Positions 1 to 7,924 of a DNA stretch of 64,000 bases are shown here, in pieces (position 1 is the first letter of the stretch; the number at the start of each line of letters is the position of its first letter). Position numbers and translations under genes: made by a program. This DNA is from Clostridiales bacterium. Its GTDB lineage: Bacteria > Bacillota > Clostridia > Lachnospirales > Lachnospiraceae. The stretch lies in contig JAHYZV010000002.1 in NCBI GenBank assembly GCA_019424245.1, positions 62,001 through 126,000 on the forward strand, given 5' to 3'. The notes under the pieces were generated by a model. The model saw only the letters and a program-made list of their open reading frames with translations, ran no database searches and had not been told where the DNA came from.

Positions 1-309
1 TGTTCTTTAACCTCCGTTAATCAAATATATATGTTATTAATCAATTCTGTGTAGCTGTATACATACGCAGCCCGCCAGTTTCCTGCCGTCTGAAATGTGT
101 GCGCTGCCATAACTGCTACGATAATTTATAAAATAGCAATGACCACCTTACAACTTAGCCGGGTGATTCATCACTGCAGCCGCAAACCACTTAATTTGTC
201 TGTTATAGTGAGTAACAGTACAAACCTACAATATGTTATGACATCAACTAGTGATATTGACACCATAACGCACAAACATGAGAAGTATTCCTACTTCTCT
301 CCAAAAGGA
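1..309 (-). promoter_or_regulatory. structured spacer between rpmJ and the next gene (probably rpsM)
   Basis: There is no convincing gene here. The minus strand shows three hairpins in order: an 8-bp stem with a GGAA (GNRA) loop at 280-299, a 13-bp stem at 235-247/257-269, and a stem of 6 plus about 5 bp at 194-225. The 13-bp stem has three G-U pairs that become A-C mismatches on the plus strand, so the minus-strand RNA is the folding one. The last bases read GGAGGTTAAAGAACA on the minus strand, a ribosome binding site whose start codon probably begins at the edge. By conserved gene order that gene should be rpsM. An r-protein feedback site, for example for S4 as in the enterobacterial alpha operon, is possible; this is inference. 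Confidence 0.55.
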
Positions 310-423
310 TTAACCCTGTCTCTGCTTGTGCTTAGGGTTTTCACATATAATCATGATTCTACCCTTTCTCTTAATGACTTTGCATTTTTCACAAATTGGT
401 TTAACTGATGATCTAACCTTCAC
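310..423 (-). CDS. rpmJ: 50S ribosomal protein L36, zinc-binding form
   Basis: This 37-residue gene starts with GTG, 8-9 bases after a GAAAGGAGG ribosome binding site. It begins MKVRSSVKPICEKCKVIKRK and ends KHKQRQG. C11, C14, C27 and H32 form the zinc ribbon of the zinc-binding L36 type. L36 binds 23S rRNA late in large-subunit assembly. It follows infA by 137 bp and has its own promoter in that gap, so it probably leads the alpha-operon transcript. Length and sequence are canonical. Confidence 0.95.
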   Translation of the reverse strand: MKVRSSVKPICEKCKVIKRKGRIMIICENPKHKQRQG

Positions 424-457
424 TGCAAAAGCCTCCTTTCAGACAAGTTCGTTAGCT

Positions 458-487
458 ATTATATCATAGCCATATTTTTAAATGCAA
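458..487 (-). promoter_or_regulatory. sigma-A promoter for rpmJ and downstream genes
   Basis: On the minus strand TTGCAT (482-487) and TATAAT (458-463) are separated by 18 bp. A TGA immediately before the -10 box makes it an extended -10 element. Transcription would start about 30 bp before the rpmJ start codon. Confidence 0.65.
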
Positions 488-508
488 GAAAAACTTTCAA
501 TTTTCTCT

Positions 509-541
509 AAAAAATATTGCACAAAATTTACAATATTTTTT
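509..541 (-). terminator. terminator-like inverted repeat after infA
   Basis: Perfect 11-bp arms at 509-519 and 531-541 surround an 11-nt loop and end in a run of T on the minus strand. The stem is almost all A-T, so it is probably weak. It lies between the infA stop codon and the rpmJ promoter, where partial termination makes sense. Confidence 0.45.
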
Positions 542-560
542 AGATACTTTTTAAAAGATT

Positions 561-779
561 TTACTTATCTCTCCAGATAATTCTTCCTTTAGTAAGATCA
601 TATGGAGAAAGCTCTATAGTAACTTTATCTCCTGGAAGAATTCTAATGAAGTTCATTCTTAACTTTCCACTTATTGTTGCAAGAATCTGATGTCCATTCT
701 CAAGTTCAACCTTAAAGAATGCATTTGGTAACTTCTCAACAACTTTTCCTTCGATTTCTATAACGTCTGCCTTTGACAT
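561..779 (-). CDS. infA: translation initiation factor IF-1
   Basis: IF-1 is a single OB-fold that occupies the A site of the 30S subunit during initiation. The 72-residue protein begins MSKADVIEIEGKVVEKLPNA and carries the usual LENGHQILATISGKLRMNFIRI core, so length and sequence are standard. AAGGAGG precedes the ATG. It lies between the KOW-protein gene and rpmJ, the normal clostridial order. Confidence 0.97.
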   Translation of the reverse strand: MSKADVIEIEGKVVEKLPNAFFKVELENGHQILATISGKLRMNFIRILPGDKVTIELSPYDLTKGRIIWRDK

Positions 780-850
780 TTAACTGCCTCCTTAATTAAT
801 CTCTGATTTACATTGTTATGTTATATGACAAATATTCATATCCAGCACAA

Positions 851-1108
851 TTACTGAATATTTTTAATCGCATATTTAATATCTTCATTCGACAATGCAA
901 CATTATTATTAATCCTGCCTGTTATTGTATCGTCAGTTCTTTTAATTAACTGAACATGTTTTAGCTTTTTCTTTTTTGGATTATTTACTTTTCTTATTTT
1001 TCCATCCACAAGATATACATACTCATCATCTGCATCAATAATAACATATATGTTATTATGATCATGTCCTGCTATAGATGTGGCAAAACATCCTATATAT
1101 TTATTCAA
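851..1108 (-). CDS. KOW-domain RNA-binding protein
   Basis: This 85-residue basic protein has an N-terminal KOW/SH3-like stretch (GCFATSIAGHDHNNIYVIID) and a lysine cluster NPKKKKLKH near residues 43-51. Small KOW proteins of this kind, distantly like archaeal/eukaryotic L14e, commonly sit between map and infA in Clostridia and are annotated as RNA-binding; their exact role is not established. The start is TTG, 8 bases after GGAGG. A ribosomal or translation-related role is inferred from domain and location. Confidence 0.85.
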   Translation of the reverse strand: MNKYIGCFATSIAGHDHNNIYVIIDADDEYVYLVDGKIRKVNNPKKKKLKHVQLIKRTDDTITGRINNNVALSNEDIKYAIKNIQ

Positions 1109-1199
1109 GCTGTACCCTCCCTATAACCAGTATCCTGTAACAATTGTCATTTTATACATTGACTTGCTTTATCCTACGAGTCTGCTGTAATACATGCTT

Positions 1200-1955
1200 C
1201 TACTCTGCCAGTGATAATATCTCCGGTCCGTTTTTAGTTACTAACACTGTGTTTTCATAGTGGGCTGACAACGAATTATCTATAGTTGATGCAGTCCAGT
1301 CATCATCCATCCACTTCACTCTGTAGTCACCTGCACTAACCATAGGCTCTATGGCAAGCGTCATACCTTCATATAACTTCATGCCTCTTCGCTGCTGTCT
1401 GAAGTTAGGTATTTCTGGTTCCTCGTGAAGCTGTGTTCCGATACCATGACCTACAAGTTCTCTTATAACGCCATATCCGAATGACTCATTATAATCTGCA
1501 ATTGCATTGGAGATTTCATATAAGTGACAGCCTTCTTTGGCAAACTTTATTCCTTCAAAGAAACTCTGCCTTGTCACTTCAATCAGTTTTGCTGCTTTAT
1601 CGCTTATATTGCCTACGCCATAAGTTCTTGCAGCATCTGAATGATACCCCTTATATATAACACCAGCATCAAGACTTACTATGTCTCCATCCTTAAGCAC
1701 TCTTGCCTTTGATGGAATACCATGTACTATCTCTTCATTTACTGATACACATATAGAGGCTGGATATCCCTGATATCCATAAAATGATGGTATACATCCG
1801 TAGCTTTTTATCATCTCATCGCCGATTTTGTTAATGTGATATGTTGTCACACCTGGTTTACATTCCTTTTCAAGTTCCTTAAGAACTGTTCCAAGTATCC
1901 TGCCAGCTTCTCTCATTAATTCTATTTCGTGCTTTGACTTAACTGTTACAGACAT
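1200..1955 (-). CDS. map: type I methionine aminopeptidase
   Basis: The enzyme removes the initiator methionine from new proteins. The 251-residue sequence has the pita-bread fold with all five metal ligands visible: D96, D107, H170, E203 and E234, plus H78 in the VHGIP motif. It lacks the N-terminal zinc-finger extension of longer versions. The gene lies 7 bp after adk, so the two are probably translated from one mRNA. Length is typical. Confidence 0.97.
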   Translation of the reverse strand: MSVTVKSKHEIELMREAGRILGTVLKELEKECKPGVTTYHINKIGDEMIKSYGCIPSFYGYQGYPASICVSVNEEIVHGIPSKARVLKDGDIVSLDAGVIYKGYHSDAARTYGVGNISDKAAKLIEVTRQSFFEGIKFAKEGCHLYEISNAIADYNESFGYGVIRELVGHGIGTQLHEEPEIPNFRQQRRGMKLYEGMTLAIEPMVSAGDYRVKWMDDDWTASTIDNSLSAHYENTVLVTKNGPEILSLAE

Positions 1956-1962
1956 AACCAGC

Positions 1963-2607
1963 CTACTTTCCTAAAACATTTACAATTGCATTGAATACAT
2001 CATCCATTGCCTGTGTACCATCAACCTCTGCTAATACACCCTTCTTTGAATAGTAATCAATCAATGGCTGAGTCTGCTCATGATATACAGATAATCTGTT
2101 CTTAACAGTTTCTGGCTTATCATCATCTCTTAATATGAGCTTTTCTCCGCATGTATCACATACACCTTCTACCTTAGGTGCATTAAACTGGATATGGTAT
2201 GTAGCACCACAACCTACACATGCTCTTCTTCCAGACATTCTGTTAATAATATTTTCATCTGGAACTTCTACATTTATAGCGAAATCTACAGCTTCATTAT
2301 TAGCAGCAAGTGCCTTATCAAGTGCCTCTGCCTGAGGAATTGTTCTTGGGAAACCATCTAATACATATCCATTAGCACAGTCAGCTTCCTTGAATCTGTC
2401 CATGATAAGATCTACAACTAATTCATCTGGTACAAGTTCTCCCTTATCCATATATGTCTTAGCTTTCTGACCAAGCTCTGTGTTATTCTTAATATTAGCT
2501 CTGAAAATATCTCCTGTTGAGATGTGAGGAATTGAATACTTCTCAGCGATTTTCTTTGCCTGTGTTCCCTTACCAGCTCCTGGAGCTCCTAACATAATAA
2601 TCTTCAT
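1963..2607 (-). CDS. adk: adenylate kinase
   Basis: Adenylate kinase interconverts ATP + AMP and 2 ADP. The 214-residue protein starts with the P-loop GAPGAGKGTQA (residues 7-17). It has the long-form LID domain with a zinc site made by C130, C133, C150 and C153, typical of Gram-positive enzymes. The DGFPRT motif for AMP binding is near residue 84. It follows secY after a 90-bp gap that contains a strong hairpin, and precedes map by 7 bp. Confidence 0.98.
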   Translation of the reverse strand: MKIIMLGAPGAGKGTQAKKIAEKYSIPHISTGDIFRANIKNNTELGQKAKTYMDKGELVPDELVVDLIMDRFKEADCANGYVLDGFPRTIPQAEALDKALAANNEAVDFAINVEVPDENIINRMSGRRACVGCGATYHIQFNAPKVEGVCDTCGEKLILRDDDKPETVKNRLSVYHEQTQPLIDYYSKKGVLAEVDGTQAMDDVFNAIVNVLGK

Positions 2608-2649
2608 ATGTCTACCTCATTAACTTTCATTTGCTTTTTATACACAAAT

Positions 2650-2679
2650 GACTCGCCCAACATTACTGTCAGGCAAGTC
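2650..2679 (-). promoter_or_regulatory. GNRA-capped hairpin between secY and adk
   Basis: On the minus strand, 13-nt arms pair completely, with three to four G-U pairs, around a GTAA (GNRA) tetraloop. No T-run follows, so it is not a simple terminator. It may stabilise or process the mRNA between secY and adk. The G-U pairs would be A-C mismatches on the plus strand. Confidence 0.6.
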
Positions 2680-2697
2680 CTCTAAATACTAATAAGC

Positions 2698-4017
2698 TTA
2701 TTCGCTTAAGAATCCTTTATAATAACGATTAACCATCTGAGATTCAATCTGCTTTAATGTTTCAAGTACTACACCAACGATGATGATGACAGATGTACCA
2801 CCAAATGAAACGCTTGCATTAAAGAATCCTGTACACATAATTGGTATTAATGCAACGATGAGTAATCCAACTGCACCGACGAATACAATGTAGTTAAGTA
2901 TATTATTAAGATAATCACTAGTTGATTTACCAGGTGTTATACCTGGGATAACTCCACCAGCCTTCTTAAGATTATCAGCAACTTCAATCGGATTAAATGT
3001 GATTGATGTGTAGAAGTAGGCAAATATTATAAGTAATACTATGTATAATATTAAACCTAACGAATACTTAGGTGCTGATACTCTGCACCAGTATGAAGAG
3101 CTTAAATATCTTGTCCATTCGTATGACTTTCCGAATAACTGTGCAATAATTACAGGGAACTGCATAAGTGATGATGCAAAAATAACTGGCATAACACCTG
3201 CTGTATTAACCTTTAAAGGAATGTTAGTAGACTGTCCGCCGAAAGACTTTCTACCACTAACCTTCTGTGAATATTGAACAGGAATTCTTCTCTCTCCATC
3301 CTGTAAAAAGCATACCAGAACAACCATTACTACAAGAATTGCAATAATAATTGCGGCTGCTAATACACCCTTTGCAATAGTTCTAGGTGCAACAAATGTG
3401 CTATACAATGTAGCAAAATCGCTTGGCATACCTGATATGATGTTAATAAGAAGAACGATTGAAATACCGTTACCAACACCATTCTCAGTAATTCTTTCAC
3501 CAAGCCACATAAGCATTGCAGAACCTGCTGTAAGTGCTGCAACTACTACTATGATACTTACAATATAATGTAATGTACTAAAGCCCTGGTATCCCTTAAT
3601 AAGACCAGATCTACCAAAACCAACAGACATTGCTATACTCTCGATAAGAGCAAGAGCTATGGTTACATATCTAGTAATTGCTGCAATCTTCTTTCTACCA
3701 TCTTCGCCTTCCTTTTGCATTTCCTCTAACTTAGGAATCGCAATAGCAAGGAGCTGCATGATGATAGATGAAGTAATATATGGCGTTATACTTAACGCAA
3801 AGAGGGACATTCTTTCGAATGAACCTCCTGTAAATGCGCTAAGATAGCTCAAATCACCAGTATTAATTCCACTAAGTAAGCTACTGAAATACTCTGTATC
3901 TACTCCTGGAATAGGAAGTAAACTTCCCACTCTGACAATAACAAGAATCATAAGAGTATATAAGATCTTTTTTCTTATGTCTTTGTTTTTAAAAGCGCCT
4001 ACAAGTGTCTTTAACAT
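2698..4017 (-). CDS. secY: preprotein translocase channel subunit SecY
   Basis: SecY forms the membrane channel of the Sec translocase with SecE and SecG. The 439-residue protein shows about ten hydrophobic helices. It has typical motifs such as PIPGVDTEYF near residue 37 and the cytoplasmic loop around KVSGRKSFGGQSTNIPLKVN. Its start is one base after the rplO stop, so translation is probably coupled. secE is at 42.2 kb in this window. Confidence 0.98.
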   Translation of the reverse strand: MLKTLVGAFKNKDIRKKILYTLMILVIVRVGSLLPIPGVDTEYFSSLLSGINTGDLSYLSAFTGGSFERMSLFALSITPYITSSIIMQLLAIAIPKLEEMQKEGEDGRKKIAAITRYVTIALALIESIAMSVGFGRSGLIKGYQGFSTLHYIVSIIVVVAALTAGSAMLMWLGERITENGVGNGISIVLLINIISGMPSDFATLYSTFVAPRTIAKGVLAAAIIIAILVVMVVLVCFLQDGERRIPVQYSQKVSGRKSFGGQSTNIPLKVNTAGVMPVIFASSLMQFPVIIAQLFGKSYEWTRYLSSSYWCRVSAPKYSLGLILYIVLLIIFAYFYTSITFNPIEVADNLKKAGGVIPGITPGKSTSDYLNNILNYIVFVGAVGLLIVALIPIMCTGFFNASVSFGGTSVIIIVGVVLETLKQIESQMVNRYYKGFLSE

Positions 4018-4018
4018 A

Positions 4019-4459
4019 TTAGATCACCTCGCAAGAACCACCAAGAGCTTCGATCTTTTCCTGTGCTGAAGCACTAAATGCGTTAGCCTTAACATTGAGT
4101 TTCTTTGTGAGTTCGCCATTACCAAGAATCTTGATACCATCCTTAGGATTCTTAACGATACCTGATTCGATTAATGTATCAACTGTTACTTCTGCACCAT
4201 TATCAAATCTTTCTAATGTGCTGATGTTGATAGCTACGAATTCTCTACGGTTTCTGTTTGTGAAACCTCTCTTAGGAATTCTTCTATATAATGGCATCTG
4301 ACCACCTTCAAAACCTGGTCTTGGTGCTCCTGAACGAGCCTTCTGTCCCTTATGACCTTTACCAGCTGTCTTGCCATTTCCTGAACCATGTCCACGGCCT
4401 CTTCTGAAATTATCGCTCATTACTGAACCCTCTGCTGGGCTTAAATTAGATAAATCCAT
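4019..4459 (-). CDS. rplO: 50S ribosomal protein L15
   Basis: L15 is a late-assembly large-subunit protein. The 146-residue sequence has the glycine/lysine-rich extended N-terminal arm (MDLSNLSPAEGSVMS, then GRGHGSGNGKTAGKGHKGQK) that threads into 23S rRNA, and a globular C-terminal domain. It lies 29 bp after rpmD and one base before secY in the spc order. Confidence 0.98.
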   Translation of the reverse strand: MDLSNLSPAEGSVMSDNFRRGRGHGSGNGKTAGKGHKGQKARSGAPRPGFEGGQMPLYRRIPKRGFTNRNRREFVAINISTLERFDNGAEVTVDTLIESGIVKNPKDGIKILGNGELTKKLNVKANAFSASAQEKIEALGGSCEVI

Positions 4460-4488
4460 TATTGCACCTCCTTATCTGAATTATTAAA

Positions 4489-4674
4489 TTAGATTTCTTC
4501 TACCTTTAACATATAACCAATCTGCTGAATCTGTCCTCTTGTTGCAGCATTATCTGGAAGTTCAACTGTCTTATGCATCTTTGTAAGACCCATAGCTTCA
4601 ACAGTTCTTCTATGCTTAGGAACAGCACTGATTGGAGACTTAACTAAAGTTATTCTTAACTTCTTATCAGCCAT
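4489..4674 (-). CDS. rpmD: 50S ribosomal protein L30
   Basis: L30 is a small bacterial-type large-subunit protein. I chose the ATG at 4674, giving 61 residues starting MADKKLRITLVKSPISAVPK. The ATG four codons upstream overlaps the GGAGG ribosome binding site and cannot be the real start. The KMHKTVELPDNAATRGQI segment is characteristic. It lies 49 bp after rpsE. Confidence 0.97.
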   Translation of the reverse strand: MADKKLRITLVKSPISAVPKHRRTVEAMGLTKMHKTVELPDNAATRGQIQQIGYMLKVEEI

Positions 4675-4723
4675 TTTAACCTCCATCTGTCGATTAACGA
4701 CTATATCAATGTTTATTTGTTAA

Positions 4724-5233
4724 TTAGCCAAGGATCTCGCTAACAGACTTTCCACGAAGTCTTGCAACTTCTTCTGGAGTCTTCATAGACTTAAGACCTT
4801 CTATTGTTGCTAATACAGCATTCTGCTTGTTATTAGAACCAAGTGACTTTGTACGGATGTTCTTAATTCCTGCAAGTTCAAGTACTGAACGGGCTGGACC
4901 ACCTGCGATAATACCTGTACCTTCTGGAGCCTTCTTAAGAAGAACTGTTGCTCCTCCGAACTTTCCTGTGAAGTCATGTGGAACTGAGCAGTTTGCATCC
5001 ATAGGAACTTCTACTAAATGTTTCATAGCATCTTCTTTTCCCTTGCGGATAGCTTCAGGAACTTCAGCTGCCTTACCAACACCAGCGCCAACATGTCCGT
5101 TGCCATCACCAACAACAACTAAAGCTGCAAAACGCATGTTACGTCCACCCTTTACAACCTTTGTTACACGCTTGATTGATACTACATTATCTCTTAACTC
5201 TAAATTGCTAGCATCAATTATTGTACGTTTCAT
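4724..5233 (-). CDS. rpsE: 30S ribosomal protein S5
   Basis: S5 contributes to decoding accuracy and mRNA unwinding at the entry tunnel. I placed the start at the ATG at 5233, giving 169 residues starting MKRTIIDASNLELRDNVVSI. This matches the family length and the AAGGGAG site upstream; a start at 5266 would overlap rplR. The motif VVKGGRNMRFAALVVVGDGN is the dsRNA-binding S5 domain. Confidence 0.96.
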   Translation of the reverse strand: MKRTIIDASNLELRDNVVSIKRVTKVVKGGRNMRFAALVVVGDGNGHVGAGVGKAAEVPEAIRKGKEDAMKHLVEVPMDANCSVPHDFTGKFGGATVLLKKAPEGTGIIAGGPARSVLELAGIKNIRTKSLGSNNKQNAVLATIEGLKSMKTPEEVARLRGKSVSEILG

Positions 5234-5255
5234 ACTGTTTGTTTCTCCCTTCCGC

Positions 5256-5624
5256 TTAGAATTCAAGGCCAGCTTCTCTTGCTGCCTCTGCTAATGCCTT
5301 TACTTTTCCTTCATATACAAATCCGCCTCTATCATAAACGACAGTTGTAATACCTTTTTCTAATGCCTTCTTAGCAACTACTGTACCAACTACTGTAGCA
5401 GCTTCAACGTTATTAGTCTTTTCAAGTTCTGCCTTTACATCCTTATCAAGTGTTGAAGCAGAAACAAGTGTCTTACCAACTGTGTCGTCAATAATCTGAG
5501 CGTACATATGATTATTGCTTCTAAATACAGCTAAACGTGGTCTTTCTGCAGTACCGCTGAAACGATTACGTAATTTTCTGTGCTTATTTTCACGAACTAC
5601 TGTTCTTGACTTCTTACTAACCAT
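5256..5624 (-). CDS. rplR: 50S ribosomal protein L18
   Basis: L18 binds 5S rRNA together with L5 and places it in the central protuberance. The 122-residue protein has the basic N-terminal tail and the conserved RPRLAVFRSNNHMYAQIIDD segment. It lies 19 bp after rplF and 22 bp before the chosen rpsE start. Confidence 0.98.
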   Translation of the reverse strand: MVSKKSRTVVRENKHRKLRNRFSGTAERPRLAVFRSNNHMYAQIIDDTVGKTLVSASTLDKDVKAELEKTNNVEAATVVGTVVAKKALEKGITTVVYDRGGFVYEGKVKALAEAAREAGLEF

Positions 5625-5643
5625 TTTGTATTCACTCCTTTAA

Positions 5644-6186
5644 TTATTTCTTACCAGTCTTACCAACCTTACGTCTAATAACTTCATCAGAATACTTGAT
5701 ACCCTTGCCCTTATATGGCTCTGGAGCTCTCTTAGCTCTGATTTCAGCTGCGTACTGGCCAACTTTTTCTTTACTAATACCCTTTACGATGATAACGTTA
5801 GTTCCATCAACAACTGTTTCGATGCCTTCTGGATCTTCCATTTCAACTGGATGAGAGTAACCTAAAGCTAATACAAGCTTCTTACCCTGTTTCTGAGCTC
5901 TGTAACCAACACCGTTGATTTCAAGCTTCTTCTCATAACCATCTGTAACACCGATTATCATGTTATGGATTAATGTTCTTGTTAATCCGTGTAATGACTT
6001 CATCTTCTTTAAGTCGTTAGGTCTAGAAACAACGATTTCTGAACCTTCCATCTTAATGTCCATTTCTGCAGGTAAAACTCTTTCAAGTGTACCCTTAGGA
6101 CCCTTTACAGTCACTTTGTTATTTTCTGCGATCTCAACAGTAACACCTGCTGGGACAGCGATAGGCATTCTTCCTATACGTGACAT
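5644..6186 (-). CDS. rplF: 50S ribosomal protein L6
   Basis: L6 sits near the factor-binding site of the 50S subunit. I chose the ATG at 6186 (MSRIGRMPIAVPAGVTVEIA, 180 residues) because the GTG three codons upstream lies inside the GGAGGTG ribosome binding site. The C-terminal signature PEPYKGKGIKY is present. Upstream, a 9-bp hairpin lies at 6211-6219/6236-6244 in the 81-bp gap from rpsH. Confidence 0.97.
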   Translation of the reverse strand: MSRIGRMPIAVPAGVTVEIAENNKVTVKGPKGTLERVLPAEMDIKMEGSEIVVSRPNDLKKMKSLHGLTRTLIHNMIIGVTDGYEKKLEINGVGYRAQKQGKKLVLALGYSHPVEMEDPEGIETVVDGTNVIIVKGISKEKVGQYAAEIRAKRAPEPYKGKGIKYSDEVIRRKVGKTGKK

Positions 6187-6210
6187 GCCGTGCACCTCCT
6201 AATTTTGATT

Positions 6211-6244
6211 AAGAAAACACTTTAAAATAGGAACATGTTTTCTT
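6211..6244 (-). promoter_or_regulatory. small hairpin upstream of rplF
   Basis: Perfect 9-bp arms, aagaaaaca and tgttttctt on the plus strand, flank a 16-nt AT-rich loop in the rpsH-rplF gap. No T-run follows. Its role is unknown; it may influence mRNA stability or rplF translation. Confidence 0.35.
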
Positions 6245-6267
6245 TGTGAGTGAGTATCTATTATAAA

Positions 6268-6663
6268 TTACCAAACGAAGCAGAGAACTTCTCCACCAAC
6301 GCCCAGCTTTCTAGCTTCCTTATCTGTTACAACACCTTTGTTTGTTGAGATAATAGCAACACCAAGACCACCGAGAACTCTTGGAAGTTCATCCTTGCTA
6401 GCATAAACTCTAAGACCTGGCTTAGATATTCTCTGGAGTCCTGAAATAATCTTTTCATTCTTATCAGCACCGTACTTTAATGTAACACGGATATCGTTGA
6501 AATTACCATTCTCAACAAGCTCATAAGACTTGATATAACCTTCATCTAAAAGAATCTTAGCTATAGAAAGCTTCATCTTTGAAGATGGGATATCAACTGT
6601 GTCGTGCTTTGCTGTGTTTGCGTTACGAATTCTTGTAAGCATATCTGCAATTGGATCTGTCAT
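6268..6663 (-). CDS. rpsH: 30S ribosomal protein S8
   Basis: S8 binds helix 21 of 16S rRNA and is an early assembly protein; in enterobacteria it also represses the spc operon. The 131-residue protein begins MTDPIADMLTRIRNANTAKH and ends in the typical LGGEVLCFVW-like tail. GGAGGAAC precedes the ATG. An unusually long 172-bp structured gap separates it from rpsN. Confidence 0.98.
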   Translation of the reverse strand: MTDPIADMLTRIRNANTAKHDTVDIPSSKMKLSIAKILLDEGYIKSYELVENGNFNDIRVTLKYGADKNEKIISGLQRISKPGLRVYASKDELPRVLGGLGVAIISTNKGVVTDKEARKLGVGGEVLCFVW

Positions 6664-6835
6664 TTTAAATGTTCCTCCTTAAATAATTCACTGGTTTCCC
6701 TTATCGGGACTACGTCAATTGTTCCATGCATTTATAGCATACGGCAGAAAGCCGTATTACTATGTTATGCATTATATCAAGGTAATAGTGGCAAACCACT
6801 GTGATAAATCACTGATTTGTGATTATCTTTTTATC
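6664..6835 (-). promoter_or_regulatory. hairpin-rich rpsN-rpsH spacer with possible internal promoter
   Basis: The spacer holds several stems: a 7-bp perfect stem at 6739-6745/6751-6757, inside a second layer made by ATGCAT copies at 6726-6731 and 6767-6772; AGTGG/CCACT at 6787-6791/6796-6800; AATCAC/GTGATT at 6807-6812/6819-6824; and TCCC/GGGA at 6697-6709. On the minus strand TGATATAAT (-10 at 6771-6776) looks like an extended -10 promoter with a poor -35. S8 feedback or an internal spc promoter are the options I consider; both are inferred. Confidence 0.45.
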
Positions 6836-7021
6836 TTACCAAGATGCCTTCTTAACTCCTGGGATCTGACCCTTGTAAGCTAATTCACGGAAGCAAATTC
6901 TGCAGATTCCGTACTTTCTTAAAACAGAATGTGGACGACCACATATTGTACAACGTGTATAAGCTCTTGTAGAGAACTTAGGTGCTCTCTGCTGCTTAAC
7001 CTTCATTGAAGTCTTAGCCAT
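6836..7021 (-). CDS. rpsN: 30S ribosomal protein S14, type Z
   Basis: This is the short zinc-binding form of S14, 61 residues, with zinc ligands C24, C27, C40 and C43 in a CTICGRP...CRICF arrangement. It belongs to the 30S head. Firmicutes often keep this zinc form in the spc operon. It lies 19 bp after rplE. Confidence 0.98.
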   Translation of the reverse strand: MAKTSMKVKQQRAPKFSTRAYTRCTICGRPHSVLRKYGICRICFRELAYKGQIPGVKKASW

Positions 7022-7040
7022 TAAAATTTACCTCCTTCTA

Positions 7041-7580
7041 TTAATTCTTGAAAGGCATGTTGAACATTCTAAGTAATTCACGTGCCTCTTCATCTGTATG
7101 AGCTGTTGTTGCTATAATAACATCCATACCTCTTACCTTATCAATCTTATCGTACTCGATTTCAGGGAAGATAATCTGCTCCTTAATACCTAAAGCATAA
7201 TTTCCTCTACCATCGAATGATTCAGCGCTTACGCCTCTGAAGTCACGAACTCTAGGTAATGCAAGATTAACAAGTCTGTCAAGGAATTCGTACATCTTCT
7301 CACCACGAAGTGTAACCTTGCATCCGATTGCCTGACCTTCTCTTAACTTGAAGTTAGCAATTGAATTCTTAGCTCTTGTAAGAACTACCTTCTGACCTGA
7401 AATAGTCTCGAGTTCTTTAACTGCTGCATCGAGAAGCTTTGAATTTTCCTTAGCTTCACCAACACCCATATTGATTACGATCTTGTCGATCTTTGGAACC
7501 ATCATTGGGTTCTTGTAACCGAACTTATCTGTCATTTTTTTAGTGATTTCGTTTTCGTATAAATCTCTAAGTCTACTCAA
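7041..7580 (-). CDS. rplE: 50S ribosomal protein L5
   Basis: L5 binds 5S rRNA and contacts the P-site tRNA. The 179-residue protein starts at TTG (MSRLRDLYENEITKKMTDKF) after GGAGG with normal spacing. The family motifs VVLTRAKNSIANFKLREGQ and FPEIEYDKI are present. It follows rplX by 21 bp. Confidence 0.97.
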   Translation of the reverse strand: MSRLRDLYENEITKKMTDKFGYKNPMMVPKIDKIVINMGVGEAKENSKLLDAAVKELETISGQKVVLTRAKNSIANFKLREGQAIGCKVTLRGEKMYEFLDRLVNLALPRVRDFRGVSAESFDGRGNYALGIKEQIIFPEIEYDKIDKVRGMDVIIATTAHTDEEARELLRMFNMPFKN

Positions 7581-7601
7581 AATTATTGCCTCCTTCCTTT
7601 A

Positions 7602-7913
7602 TTAATCGATAACTTCGCCAGTTGCCTTAGCAACACGAACTTTCTTACCGTCCTTGAAGTCATAACCAATCTTTGTTTCCTTACCCTTTAATGAGTAAGC
7701 GATATTTGAGATATCGATTGGTGCTTCCTGGTGGAGAATTCCACCCTGCTGATTAGCTGCGCTTGGCTTAGCATGCTTTGTTACCATGTTAACACCCTCA
7801 ACTAATGCTGTATGGTTCTTAGCGTTTACAGACATAACCTTGCCTGTCTTGCCCTTGTCTTTACCTGCGATTACCTTAACAGTATCACCCTTTTTAATTC
7901 TTACAGCTGACAT
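7602..7913 (-). CDS. rplX: 50S ribosomal protein L24
   Basis: L24 initiates 50S assembly and lies at the tunnel exit. The 103-residue protein has an N-terminal KOW motif (VKVIAGKDKGKTGKVMSV) and the typical HQEAPIDISNIAY segment. It lies 11 bp after rplN. Confidence 0.98.
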   Translation of the reverse strand: MSAVRIKKGDTVKVIAGKDKGKTGKVMSVNAKNHTALVEGVNMVTKHAKPSAANQQGGILHQEAPIDISNIAYSLKGKETKIGYDFKDGKKVRVAKATGEVID

Positions 7914-7924
7914 TGTGGTACCTC

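Noticed and set aside
97..408. 103-codon plus-strand ORF at the left end
   Set aside because: It runs across rpmJ in the opposite direction and the structured spacer; no family resemblance or ribosome binding site.
4827..5294. 155-codon ORF opposite rpsE
   Set aside because: It is the antisense frame of rpsE and rplR with biased composition; many similar antisense frames occur along the r-protein and glycosyltransferase genes.
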